From Saccoglossus kowalevskii (Eukaryota > Hemichordata > Enteropneusta > Harrimaniidae), in the NCBI RefSeq assembly GCF_000003605.2, contig NW_003122901.1:1-21673 (forward strand): a DNA stretch of 21,673 nt, in the 5' to 3' direction. Made by a program: the position numbers and the translations under genes. This document shows positions 10,880-21,249 of this stretch, piece by piece (the stretch's first letter is position 1; each line of letters opens with the position of its first letter). Below the pieces are notes generated by a model. It ran no database searches and was not told the origin of the DNA. It saw nothing but the letters and a program-made list of their open reading frames with translations.

Positions 10880-10954
10880 AGTTTTTTCTGAAAACATTTC
10901 GAATAGCCTTTCCCATACGTTTCCATACACTTTTCTTCATTGTTATTGTTGTTT
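10880..10954 (-). other. Candidate 75-nt cassette exon (exon 5), copy B
   Basis: Identical in layout to copy A: acceptor GAATGCAG, donor CT|GTAAGT, length divisible by three. In phase 1 it encodes the basic helix ending NVFRKN. Joined to exon 6 it terminates at the junction. Confidence 0.5.
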
Positions 10955-11025
10955 CTGCATTCAAAAGAGAAAGGCACATCTATAAAAATCTTGATTTGAA
11001 CATCTTCATATGTTTCCTTTCCTGA

Positions 11026-11041
11026 CCACTAGATGGCGCTG
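11026..11041 (+). promoter_or_regulatory. CTCF-like site, segment B
   Basis: CCACTAGATGGCGCTG, identical to the other segments and in the same intron-4 position. Confidence 0.5.
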
Positions 11042-11103
11042 TACAACAATCTTATTTCATCGACCTCTATCTTGGATTGATATTGGTTCCATGACAGAAA
11101 AAC

Positions 11104-12146
11104 TCAGTCCTCAAATGTCTCACCTGACTCCTGATTTGGGACGTCATTGTGTCGAGTTTCATCTTCGTCATTGTCCAAAACGTCATCGATCAAATTGATT
11201 GCATCCATCAATTGAAACACGTCAAAGTTTTCAAACGATGTGACGTCACTGCCGGCGAAACTCCTGTCACGTGATGTAAACTTGATGTTTTCTTTCTTTC
11301 CGAGTTTTGCAAGCTCTATCATGTCGCTAATCATATTCACATATGTACGTAACTCTTCAGCGTCTTGTGTCCTGAAGTGAAACGATTTCTGCAAAAAACG
11401 TAAAACACAACGAATGTTTACCACATTGCTTGACTTGGTATGTGTAGTTTTCACAGTAAATTGTACACGTGTCGTGGTTTCGTGTTGAATAAATAGTTTT
11501 ACTTACTTTGAAACACTTAGCTCTGTGATTAGGAACCAGTGAGAAGACACACTTCCCGTTCTTCGTCGAGACGTTCAAATCATAATAGAACAAGTTGATA
11601 TATTTATCAAGTTTTAATATTCCATATTTGCCCTGTCAAAATAAAAAAGTATGAACGTAAATGTATGATAACATTTAATACGGAACAGTGTTATGCAACG
11701 ACTGAATGTTTTCATACTGTGTTATCAGTGTTGCTGACACTGTACAGTAGACCGGATGTTACGTAGCTATGACGTCAATCCAAAGCTCCAAGTTAAGCGA
11801 TAGTATGATGCATATATATAAATCTACTTACAATTTTCATTGTGACCAAAGTATAAGGCCATAGTAGTTTACACATTCTGGGTTGCCATGTTAACCCACT
11901 CTTTGTTTTGATATTGCCTACGTGTAAACAATCGCCATGCTATAAATAAAATAATACAAGACATGATTTTAAATATATAAACTGCTCAGAATTATACTGT
12001 AATAATATTGTTATTAAAATACATTGGTGTAAAACAATGTAACACATGTTGTTTAATCGTAACGCCGAATGATACGGGCACGTCAAGTTACTTACTGCGT
12101 ATTTATCGGCAAGAAGACGTGGCGGTGAACTCTGAACAGTATCCAT
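11104..12146 (-). CDS. PH-like domain protein, copy B (four-exon core, intact)
   Basis: Exons, minus strand: 12096-12146, 11832-11939, 11507-11632 and 11104-11388. All joins are phase 0 and use GTAAGT donors. The ATG is chosen because it opens exon 1 and is kept in all copies. The joined protein is 189 residues. Residues about 20-120 read like a pleckstrin-homology fold: a GNIKTKSG strand, W35-Q-P-R38 in place of the usual W-x-x-R, beta-rich stretches (YGILKLDKYINLFYYDL, CVFSLV, SFHFRT), then a C-terminal helix AEELRTYVNMISDMIELAK at about 105-123. A polar, acidic tail follows (DNDEDE near 167-172) ending GETFED. PH folds usually bind phosphoinositides or proteins at membranes. There is a faint likeness to DOK-type PH domains, but I cannot assign a family. 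No signal peptide is present in the core. Alternative 3' exons are listed separately. Confidence 0.8.
11124..11388 (-). other. Exon 4 with internal donor CAG|GTGAGA, copy B
   Basis: A near-perfect donor (TCAG|GTGAGA) lies 20 nt before the exon 4 stop and is conserved in all four copies (donor GT at 6667-6668, 11122-11123, 15298-15299 and 20232-20233). Its use shortens exon 4 to 88 codons plus one base, phase 1. Exons 5 and 6 both continue from that phase. Two mRNA classes are therefore plausible: read-through to GETFED-stop, or splicing onwards. Confidence 0.5.
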
Positions 12147-12851
12147 TCCGAGCGCGGATAATATTTTCTAATGCAGATTATTAAGATAATAACAAAGAAT
12201 CAACTGTGATACGGTGATGTGGGGAGTTTAGCGCGAAATAAACACGTAACAGCTGACGCAAAAGACAGTAAGAGTCGATGTGCAAAACGCAATGTCGCTC
12301 TTTCTGTTCAAGTGTTCTATTTCGTGGTTCCAAGTATAAACAATGACGCTCTGGTTTCACGCATTCTGATTGGCCGAAAGTTCAAGCCGTCGCGTAGGGT
12401 ATACCACTTGGCCTAGGAAGGGGTGGCGGGTTCCATAATGATGAACAACATGGCATAACCAGCTGGTTATCGTGCTGGTAACGGTAGATGCGGCAATATT
12501 CTGTTATAAATGACAGTAATTGTGTACCAATATTCGAACAATGAGCGGAATTGATAACTTGTTTTGTTTTCTCCTGTAAAAATACGAATATAAAAAATGT
12601 AAGAAACTATATCTTTTTAACAACCATGATGTAGATGGATGGATCTGACACCGGGGTGTTTTCGAAACTTCTAATAAACTTGACCAAGCTTACAAATATG
12701 TTTGACGGAAGTGTCGGAAACCATTTTCCACTCCGTACATATTCAGGACGTATTGGCCGCGGACTTTCCGGCGTTGACGTTTCAAACACGGGTGTTTCGG
12801 TCCCGTTTTTTCAAATGTGTACGTTATTTTTCATACGAATGTAATAAGTTT
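12147..12851 (-). promoter_or_regulatory. Upstream region of gene copy B
   Basis: Same arrangement as upstream of copy A: minus-strand CCAAT box (ATTGG at 12369-12373) and the 16-bp palindrome ATAACCAGCTGGTTAT at 12455-12470. Nothing convincing as a gene lies between the ATG of copy B and array 3. Confidence 0.45.
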
Positions 12852-14456
12852 CGGCGCATTTATATTTATTTATTAGATACCTTACAAGCACGGAGTATTT
12901 ATATTTATTTACTAGATACGTTACAAGTATGGCATATTTATATACTTATAACTAGTACGTTACAAGCACGGAGTATTTATATTTATTTACTAGATACGTT
13001 ACAAGTATGGCGTATATATTTACTTATAACTCGCTCGTTACAAGCACGGCGCATTTATATTTATTTACTAGATACGTTACAAGCACGGCGTATTTATTTA
13101 CTTCTACGATACAAGTAAAGCGCATTTATATTTATTTACTAGATACGTTAGAAGCACGGCATATTTATATTTTATTTACTAGCTACGTTACAAGTATGGC
13201 GTATTTATTTTCTTATAACTCGCTCGTTACAAGCACGGCGCATTTATATTTATTTACTAGATACGTTACAAGCACGGAATATTTATATTTATTTACTAGA
13301 TACGTTACAAGTATGGCGTATTTATTTACTTATAACTCGCTCGTTACAAGCACGGCGCATTTATATTTATTTACTAGATACGTTACAAGCACGGAATATT
13401 TATATTTATTTACTAGATACGTTACAAGTATGGCGTATTTATTTACTTATAACTCGCTCGTTACAAGCACGGCGCATTTATATTTATTTACTAGATACGT
13501 TACAAGCACGGAATATTTATATTTATTTACTAGATACGTTACAAGTATGGCGTATTTATTTACTTATAACTCGCTCGTTACAAGCACGGCGCATTCATAT
13601 TTATTTACTAGATACGTTACAAGGACGGCGTATTTATTTACTCACAACTCGTACGTTACAAACACGGCGCATTTATATTTATTTACTAGATACGTTACAA
13701 GGACGGCGTATTTATTTACTTATAACTCGCTCGTTACAAGCACGGCGCATTTATATTTATATACTAGACACGTTACAAGCACGGCGTATTTATTTACTTA
13801 TAATTCGTACGTTACAAGCACGGCGCATTCATATTTATTTATAGATACGTTACAAGCACGGCGAATTTATTTACTCACAACTCGTACGTTACAAGCACGG
13901 GGTATTTATATTTATTTACTACATTCGTTAGAAATACGGCATATTTATTTACTTATAACTCGTACGTTACAAGCACGGCGTATTCTTATTTATTTACTAG
14001 GTACGTTACAAGTACAGCATATTTATTCACATATAACTCGTACGTTACAAGCATGGCGTATTTATTTACTTATAACTCGTACGTTACAAGCACGGCGCAT
14101 TTATATTTATTTACTAGATACGTTACAAACACGGCGAATTTATTTACTCACAACTCGTACGTTACAAGCACGGGGTATTTATATTTATTTACTACATTCG
14201 TTAGAAATACGGCATATTTATTTACTTATAACTCGTACGTTACAAGCACGACGTATTCTTATTTATTTACTAGGTACGTTACAAGTACAGCATATTTATT
14301 CACATATAACTCGTACGTTACAAGCATGGCGTAGTAATATTTATTTTTATACTAGATTCGTTACAAGCCTGGATGGCATGATTATTTACTTACAACTAAT
14401 ACGTTACAAGCTCGGAGTATTTTTTTTTATTTACACACCGATCACCAACCAGTGAC
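12852..14456. repeat. 39-bp minisatellite, array 3
   Basis: Same family, between segments B and C. The first 350 bases or so hold rare variant units: CGATACAAGTAAAGCG, CGTTAGAAGCACGGC and one with an extra T in TATATTTTATTTACTAG. The rest copies the closing block of array 1, including three successive repeats of the GGAATATTTATA sub-family at about 13270-13540. Near 13835-13850 a unit lacks three bases (ATTTATTTATAGATACG), which changes the open frame. No gene is seen. Confidence 0.96.
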
Positions 14457-14718
14457 TTATTGTTATTTTATAATACATATGTTCATTCTATTCTTCATTT
14501 ACGTCGCGGAATAGATTCGTCACCAGAAGGTGCCTTTTGGGAATCGATATTATCTACGCATGTCCTACATCCGGGTGTTATCACGCAGTCGCCATATGCA
14601 ATTGCAATTAAGAGACAAAACACTTGAGACGAAGAAAACACAATCACACAACCACGATTATATAATTTTAGTTGGAAATATATATATCTTTAATTTACAT
14701 AAAAATTAATTCATCAAT

Positions 14719-14861
14719 TTAAAAACACATGAAATCTACTGTATAGTCAAAACTACAGTCGTCATATAAAGTCCAATGAACAAAAGTGAATTGCCGACCA
14801 CAAACTACTCCAGTCAAATTTCTGGGTTTACAGCCAAGTATCTGGTAACAAACACCAATTC
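14719..14861 (-). other. Candidate cysteine-rich terminal exon (exon 6), copy C
   Basis: Open in phase 1 for 46 codons, same five-cysteine sequence as copy A, stop TAA, then AATTAAA. Confidence 0.45.
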
Positions 14862-15054
14862 CTAAAAATAAAAATAAAATTAAAACAAATTAAAAATTTT
14901 ATAAAATAACAGATGTAGTAATTAGAATGATTATTTATAAAAAATGTAATTACAGAAACCGTAATGTTTATTTACACGTGTCTTCTGTACAACGAGACAT
15001 TTCAAATGATAACTGTGTAAGAATAATAAAAATATAATAAATATGAGAACTTAC

Positions 15055-15129
15055 AGTTTTTTCTGAAAACATTTCGAATAGCCTTTCCCATACGTTTCCA
15101 TACACTTTTCTTTATTGTTATTGTTGTTT
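15055..15129 (-). other. Candidate 75-nt cassette exon (exon 5), copy C
   Basis: Splice sites as in the other copies. One substitution changes the internal Met codon of the basic helix to Ile (ATG to ATA), so this copy cannot start translation inside the exon. Confidence 0.5.
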
Positions 15130-15201
15130 CTGCATTCAAAAGAGAAAGGCACATCTATAAAAATCTTGATTTGAACATCATTCATATGTTTCCATTCCTG
15201 A

Positions 15202-15217
15202 CCACTAGATGGCGCTG
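15202..15217 (+). promoter_or_regulatory. CTCF-like site, segment C
   Basis: CCACTAGATGGCGCTG, unchanged, between exons 4 and 5. Confidence 0.5.
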
Positions 15218-15279
15218 TACAACAATCTTATTTCATCGACCTCTATCTTGGATTGATATTGGTTCCATGACAGAAAAAC

Positions 15280-16322
15280 TCAGTCCTCAAATGTCTCACC
15301 TGACCCCTGATTTGTGACGTCATTATGTCGAGTTTCATCTTCGTCATTGTCCAAAACGTCATCGATCAAATTGATTGCATCCATCAATTGAAACACGTCA
15401 AAGTTTTCAAACGATGTGACGTCACTGCCGGCGAAACTCCTGTCACGTGATGTAAACTTGATGTTTTCTTTCTTTCCGAGTTTTGCAAGCTCTATCATGT
15501 CGCTAATCATATTCACATATGTACGTAACTCTTCAGCGTCTTGTGTCCTGAAGTGAAACGATTTCTGCAAAAAACGTAAAACACAACGAATGTTTACCAC
15601 ATTGCTTGACTTGGTATGTGTAGTTTTCACAGTAAATTGTACACGTGTCGTGGTTTCGTGTTGAATAAATAGTTTTACTTACTTTGAAACACTTAGCTCT
15701 GTGATTAGGAACCAGTGAGAAGACACACTTCCCGTTCTTCGTCGAGACGTTCAAATCATAATAGAACAAGTTGATATATTTATCAAGTTTTAATATTCCA
15801 TATTTGCCCTGTCAAAATAAAAAAGTATGAACGTAAATGTATGATAACATTTAATACGGAACAGTGTTATGCAACGACTGAATGTTTTGATACTGTGTTA
15901 TCAGTGTTGCTGACACTGTACAGTAGACCGGATATTACGTAGCTATGACGTCAATCCAAAGCCCCAAGTTAAGCGATAGTATGATGCATATATATAAATC
16001 TACTTACAATTTTCATTGTGACCAAAGTATAAGGCCATAGTAGTTTACACATTCTGGGTTGCCATGTTAACCCACTCTTTGTTTTGATATTGCCTACGTG
16101 TAAACAATCGCCATGCTATAAATAAAATAATACAAGACATGATTTTAAATATATAAACTGCTCAGAATTATACTGTAATAATATTGTTATTAAAATACAT
16201 TGGTGTAAAACAACGTAACACATGTTGTTTAAACGTAACGCCGAATGATACGGGCACGTCAAGTTACTTACTGTGTATTTATCGGCAAGAAGACGTGACG
16301 GTGAACTCTGAACAGTATCCAT
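15280..16322 (-). CDS. PH-like domain protein, copy C (four-exon core, intact)
   Basis: Exons, minus strand: 16272-16322, 16008-16115, 15683-15808 and 15280-15564, with the same phases and splice signals as copy B. The 189-residue product is open throughout. Differences from copy B: Ser for Pro at residue 9, Thr for Ala at residue 17, and TNQGS for PNQES in the tail. The PH-like core (W35, R38, C-terminal helix) is identical to copy B. The neighbouring gene copies point the same way, so this is a tandem head-to-tail family. In the exon 4 tail the internal CAG|GTGAGA donor is present. Function unknown beyond the fold-level guess. Confidence 0.8.
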
Positions 16323-17028
16323 TCCGAGCGCGGATAATATTTTCTAATGCAGATTATTAAGATAATAACAAAGAATCAACTGTGATACGGTGATGTGGGG
16401 AGTTTAGCGCGAAATAAACACGTAACAGCTGACGCAAAAGACAGTAAGTGTCGATGTGCAAAACGCAATGTCGCTCTTTCTGTTCAAGTGTTCTATTTCG
16501 TGGTTCCAAGTATAAACAATGACGCTCTGGTTTCACGCATTCTGATTGGCCGAAAGTTCACGCCGTCGCGTAGGGTATACCACTTGGCCTAGGAAGGGGT
16601 GGCGGGTTCCATAATGATGAACAACATGGCATAACCAGCTGGTTATCGTGCTGGTAACGGTAGATGCGGCAATATTCTGTTATAAATGACAGTAATTGTG
16701 TACCAATATTCGAACAATGAGCGGAATTGATAACTTGTTTTGTTTTCTCCTGTAAAAATACGAATATAAAAAATGGAAGAAACTATATCTTTTTAACAAC
16801 CATGATGTAGATGGATGGATCTGACACCGGGGTGTTTTCGAAACTTCTAATAAACTTGACCAAGCTTACAAATATGTTTGACGGAAGTGTCGGAAACCAT
16901 TTTCCACTCCGTACATATTCAGGACGTATTGGCCGCGGACTTTCCGGTGTTGACGTTTCAAACACGGGTGTTTCGGCCCCGTTTTTTTCAAATGTGTACG
17001 TTATTTTTCATACGAATGTAATAAGTTT
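16323..17028 (-). promoter_or_regulatory. Upstream region of gene copy C
   Basis: Minus-strand CCAAT box (ATTGG at 16545-16549) and the 16-bp palindrome at 16631-16646. The extra T near 16981 shifts the plus-strand frame that is open here in A and B, which argues against that frame being coding. Confidence 0.45.
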
Positions 17029-19388
17029 CGGCGCATTTATATTTATTTAATAGATACCTAACAAGCACGGAGTATTTATATTTATTTACTAGATACGTTA
17101 CAAGTATGGCGTATATATTTACTTATAACTCGCTCGTTACAAGCACGGCGCATTTATATTTATATACTAGATACGTTACAAGCACGGCGTATTTATTTAC
17201 TCCTACGATACAAGTAAAGCGCATTTATATTTATTTACTAGATACGTTAGAAGCACGGCATATTTATATTTTATTTACTAGCTACGTTACAAGTATGGCG
17301 TATTTATTTTCTTATAACTCGCTCGTTACAAGCACGGCGCATTTATATTTATTTACTAGATACGTTACAAGCAAGGCGTATTTATTTACTTATAGCTCGT
17401 ACGTTACAAGCACGGCACATTTATGTTTATTTACTAGATACGTTACAAGTATGGCGTACTTATTTACTTATAACTCTCTCGTTACAAACACGGCGCATTT
17501 ATATTCATTTACTAGATACGTTACAGGGACGGCGTATTTATTTACTCACAACTCGTACGTTACAAGCACGGCGCATTTATATTTATTTACTAGATACGTT
17601 ACAAGCACGGCGTATTTATTTACTTGTAACTTGTACGTTACAAGCACGGTGTATTTATCTTTATTTACTAGATACGTTACAAGCACGGCGTATTTATTTA
17701 CTTATAGCTCGTACGTTACAAGCACGGGGTATTTATATTTATTTACTACATTCGTTAGAAACACGGCATATTTATTTACTTATAACTCGTATGTTACAAG
17801 CACGACGTATTCATATTAATTTAATAGATACGTTACAAGTACAGCATTTTTATTTACATATAACTCGTACGTTACAAGCATGGCGTATTAATATTTATTT
17901 TTATACTAGATTCGTTACAAGCATGGATGGCATGATTATTTACTTACAACTAATACGTTACAAGCTCGGCGTATTTTTTTTATTTACACGCCGATCACCA
18001 ACAAGTGTGTGTATTTACTTATAACTCGTACGTTACAAGCACGGCGCATTTATATTTATTTACTAGATACGTTACAAGCACGGAATATTTATGTTTATTT
18101 ACTAGATACGTTACAAGTATGGTGTATTTATTTACTTATAACTCGTACGTTACAAGCACGGCGCATTTATATTTATTTACTAGATACGTTACAAGCACGG
18201 CGAATTTATTTACTCATAACTCGTACGTTACAAGCACGGGGTATTTATATTTATTTACTACATTCGTTAGAAATACGGCATATTTATTTACTTATAACTC
18301 GTACGTTACAAGCACGACGTATTCTTATTTATTTATTTACTAGGTACGTTACAAGTACAGCATATTTATTCACATATAACTCGTACGTTACAAGCATGGC
18401 GTAGTAATATTTATTTTTATACTAGATTCGTTACAAGCATGGATGGCATGATTATTTACTTACAACTAATACGTTACAAGCTCGGCGTATTTTTTTTATT
18501 TACACGCCAATCACCAACAAGTGTGTGTATTTACTTATAACTCGTACGTTACAAGCACGGCGCATTTATATTTATTTACTAGATACGTTACAAGCACGGA
18601 ATATTTATATTTATTTACTAGATACGTTAGAAGTATGGTGTATTTATTTACTTATAACTCGCTCGTTACAAGCACGGCGCATTTCTATTTATTTACTAGA
18701 TACGTTACAAGGACGACGTATTTATTTACTCACAACTCGTACGTTACAAACACGGCGCATTTATATTTATTTACTAGATACGTTTCAAGGACGGCGTATT
18801 TATTTACTTATAACTCGCTCGTTACAAGCACGGCGCATTTATATTTATATACTAGACACATTACAAGCACGGCGTATTTATTTACTTATAACTCGTACGT
18901 TACAAGCACGGCGCATTTATATTTATTTACTAGATACGTTACAAGCACGGAATATTTATATTTATTTACTAGATACGTTACAAGTATGGTGTATTTATTT
19001 ACTTATAACTCGTACGTTACAAGCACGGCGCATTTATATTTATTTACTAGATACGTTACAAGCACGGCGAATTTATTTACTCACAACTCGTACGTTACAA
19101 GCACGGGGTATTTATATTTATTTACTACATTCGTTAGAAATACGGCATATTTATTTACTTATAACTCGTACGTTACAAGCACGACGTATTCTTATTTATT
19201 TACTAGGTACGTTACAAGTACAGCATATTTATTCACATATAACTCGTACGTTACAAGCATGGCGTAGTAATATTTATTTTTATACTAGATTCGTTACAAG
19301 CCTGGATGGCATGATTATTTACTTACAACTAATACGTTACAAGCTCGGAGTATTTTTTTTTATTTACACACCGATCACCAACCAGTGA
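17029..19388. repeat. 39-bp minisatellite, array 4
   Basis: Same family, between segments C and D, and the longest internal array. Its first part shares the rare variants of array 3 (about 17065-17330) and then continues with variants typical of the start of array 2 (TATGGCGTACTTATTTAC and AACTCTCTCG, about 17450-17500). It contains three higher-order blocks ending near 18010, 18525 and 19388. The middle block is the shortest in the window, about 0.5 kb. No gene is seen. Confidence 0.96.
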
Positions 19389-19651
19389 CTTATTGTTATT
19401 TTATAATACATATGTTCATTCTATTCTTCATTTACGTCGCAGAATAGATTCGTCACCAGAAGGTGCCTTTTGGGAATCGATATTATCTACACATGTCCTA
19501 CATCCGGGTGTTATCACGCAGTCGCCATATGCAATTGCAATTAAGAGACAAAACACTTGAGACGAAGAAAACACAATCACACAACCACGATTATATAATT
19601 TTAGTTGGAAATATATATATCTTTAATTTACATAAAAATTAATTCATCAAT

Positions 19652-19794
19652 TTAAAAACACATGAAATCTACTGTATAGTCAAAACTACAGTCGTCATAT
19701 AAAGTCCAATGAACAAAAGTGAATTGCCGACCACAAACTACTCCAGTCAAATTTCTGGGTTTACAGCCAAGTATCTGGTAACAAACACCAATTC
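19652..19794 (-). other. Candidate cysteine-rich terminal exon (exon 6), copy D
   Basis: Open in phase 1 for 46 codons as in A and C. One extra A is present in the A-rich stretch next to its acceptor (in the intron, so without coding effect). Confidence 0.42.
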
Positions 19795-19988
19795 CTAAAA
19801 AATAAAAATAAAATTAAAACAAATTAAAAATTTTATAAAATAACAGATGTAGTAATTAGAATGATTATTTACAAAAAATGTAATTACAGAAACCGTAATG
19901 TTTATTTACACGTGTCTTCTGTACAACGAGACATTTCAAATGATAACTGTGTAAGAATAATAAAAATATAATAAATATGAGAACTTAC

Positions 19989-20063
19989 AGTTTTTTCTGA
20001 AAACATTTCGAATAGCCTTTCCCATACGTTTCCATACACTTTTCTTCATTGTTATTGTTGTTT
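19989..20063 (-). other. Candidate 75-nt cassette exon (exon 5), copy D
   Basis: Same sequence and splice signals as copies A and B, including the internal Met codon. Confidence 0.45.
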
Positions 20064-20135
20064 CTGCATTCAAAAGAGAAAGGCACATCTATAAAAATCT
20101 TGATTTGAACATCATTCATATGTTTCCTTTCCTGA

Positions 20136-20151
20136 CCACTAGATGGCGCTG
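20136..20151 (+). promoter_or_regulatory. CTCF-like site, segment D
   Basis: CCACTAGATGGCGCTG, unchanged, between exons 4 and 5. It lies in the part of segment D that is still highly similar to A-C, so its identity is not independent evidence of constraint. Confidence 0.48.
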
Positions 20152-20213
20152 TACAACAATCTTATTTCATCGACCTCTATCTTGGATTGATATTGGTTCC
20201 ATGACAGAAAAAC

Positions 20214-21249
20214 TCAGTCCTCAAATGTCTCACCTGACCCCTGATTTGTGACGTCATTATGTCGAGTTTCATCTTCGTCATTGTCTAAAACGTCATCGAT
20301 CGAATTGATTGCATCCATCAATTGAAACACGTCAAAGTTTTCAAACGATGTGACGTCACTACCGGCGAAACTCCTATCACGTGATGTAAACTTGGTGTTT
20401 TCTTTCTCTCCGAGTTTTGCAAGCTCTATCATGTCGCTAATCATATTCACATATGTACGTAACTCTTCAGCGTCTTGTGTCCTGAAGTGAAACGATTTCT
20501 GCAAAAAACGTAAAACACAACGAATGTTTACCACATTGCTTGACTTGGTATGTGTAGTTTTCACAGTAAATTGTACACGTGTCGTGGTTTCGTGTTGAAT
20601 AAATAGTTTTACTTACTTTGAAACACTTAGCTCTGTGATTAGGAACCAGTGAGAAGACACACTCCCCGTTCTTTATCGAGACTTTCAAGTCATAATAGAA
20701 CAAGTTGATATATTTATCAAGTTTTAATATTCCATATTTGCCCTGTCAACGTACAAAAGTATGAACGTACATTTATGATAAAAGTTCTTGCGGAACAGTG
20801 TTATACAACGAGTGAATGTTTTCATACTGTGTTATCAGTGTTGTTGACGCTGTACAGTAGACCGGATGTTACGTAGCTATGGCGTCAATCGAAAGCCCTA
20901 GTTTATGCGAAAGTATGATGCATATATTGAAATATACTTACAATATTCATTGTGACCAAAGTATAAGGCCATAGTAGTTTACACATTCTGGATTGCCATG
21001 TTAACCCACTCTTTGTTTTGATACGTGTAAACAATCGCCATGCTATAAATAAAATAACACAATACATGATTTTAAAAATATAAACTGCTCAGAATTATAC
21101 TGTAATAATATTGTTATTAAAATACATTGGTGTAAAACAACGTAACGCATGTTGTTTAAACGTAACACCGAATGGTAGGTGCATGCCAAGTTACTTACTG
21201 CGTATTTATCGGCAAGAAGACGTAACGGTGAACTCTGAACTGTATCCAT
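20214..21249 (-). pseudogene. PH-like gene, copy D (exon 2 frameshifted)
   Basis: Exons, minus strand: 21199-21249, 20942-21042, 20617-20742 and 20214-20498. Exons 1, 3 and 4 are open with good splice sites. Exon 2 is 101 nt instead of 108, because seven bases present in A-C (ATTGCCT on the plus strand) are missing near 21023. After HGDCLHV the frame then reads SKQRVG and stops. Residue changes elsewhere outnumber those in A-C: Leu for Ser/Pro at residue 9, Lys/Ile/Glu changes in exon 3, and EKEN, NTKF and AINS in exon 4. As the outermost copy it has escaped homogenisation. No obvious alternative acceptor rescues exon 2, so it is probably non-coding or truncated after about 30 residues. Confidence 0.75.

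Larger units (their letters stand above)
10284..12851. repeat. Gene-bearing segment B of the macro-repeat
   Basis: Second copy of the 2.57-kb segment, flanked by arrays 2 and 3. It matches segment A with scattered substitutions and a few 1-3 nt indels, for example CATCTTCATA for CATCATTCATA near 11001 and ATTTAAAACCATG for ATTTAAAAACACATG near 10545. By eye it has more private differences than A or C in its gene-proximal half. The interval to segment C is about 4.17 kb. Confidence 0.93.
14457..17028. repeat. Gene-bearing segment C of the macro-repeat
   Basis: Third copy of the segment, flanked by arrays 3 and 4. In its left half it shares several private variants with A and D rather than with B, for example GAGACAAAACACTTG, the GTGACGTCATTATG near exon 4, and the longer 3' end of exon 6. 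A run of T near 16981 is one base longer than in A and B. The interval to segment D is about 4.93 kb. Confidence 0.93.
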
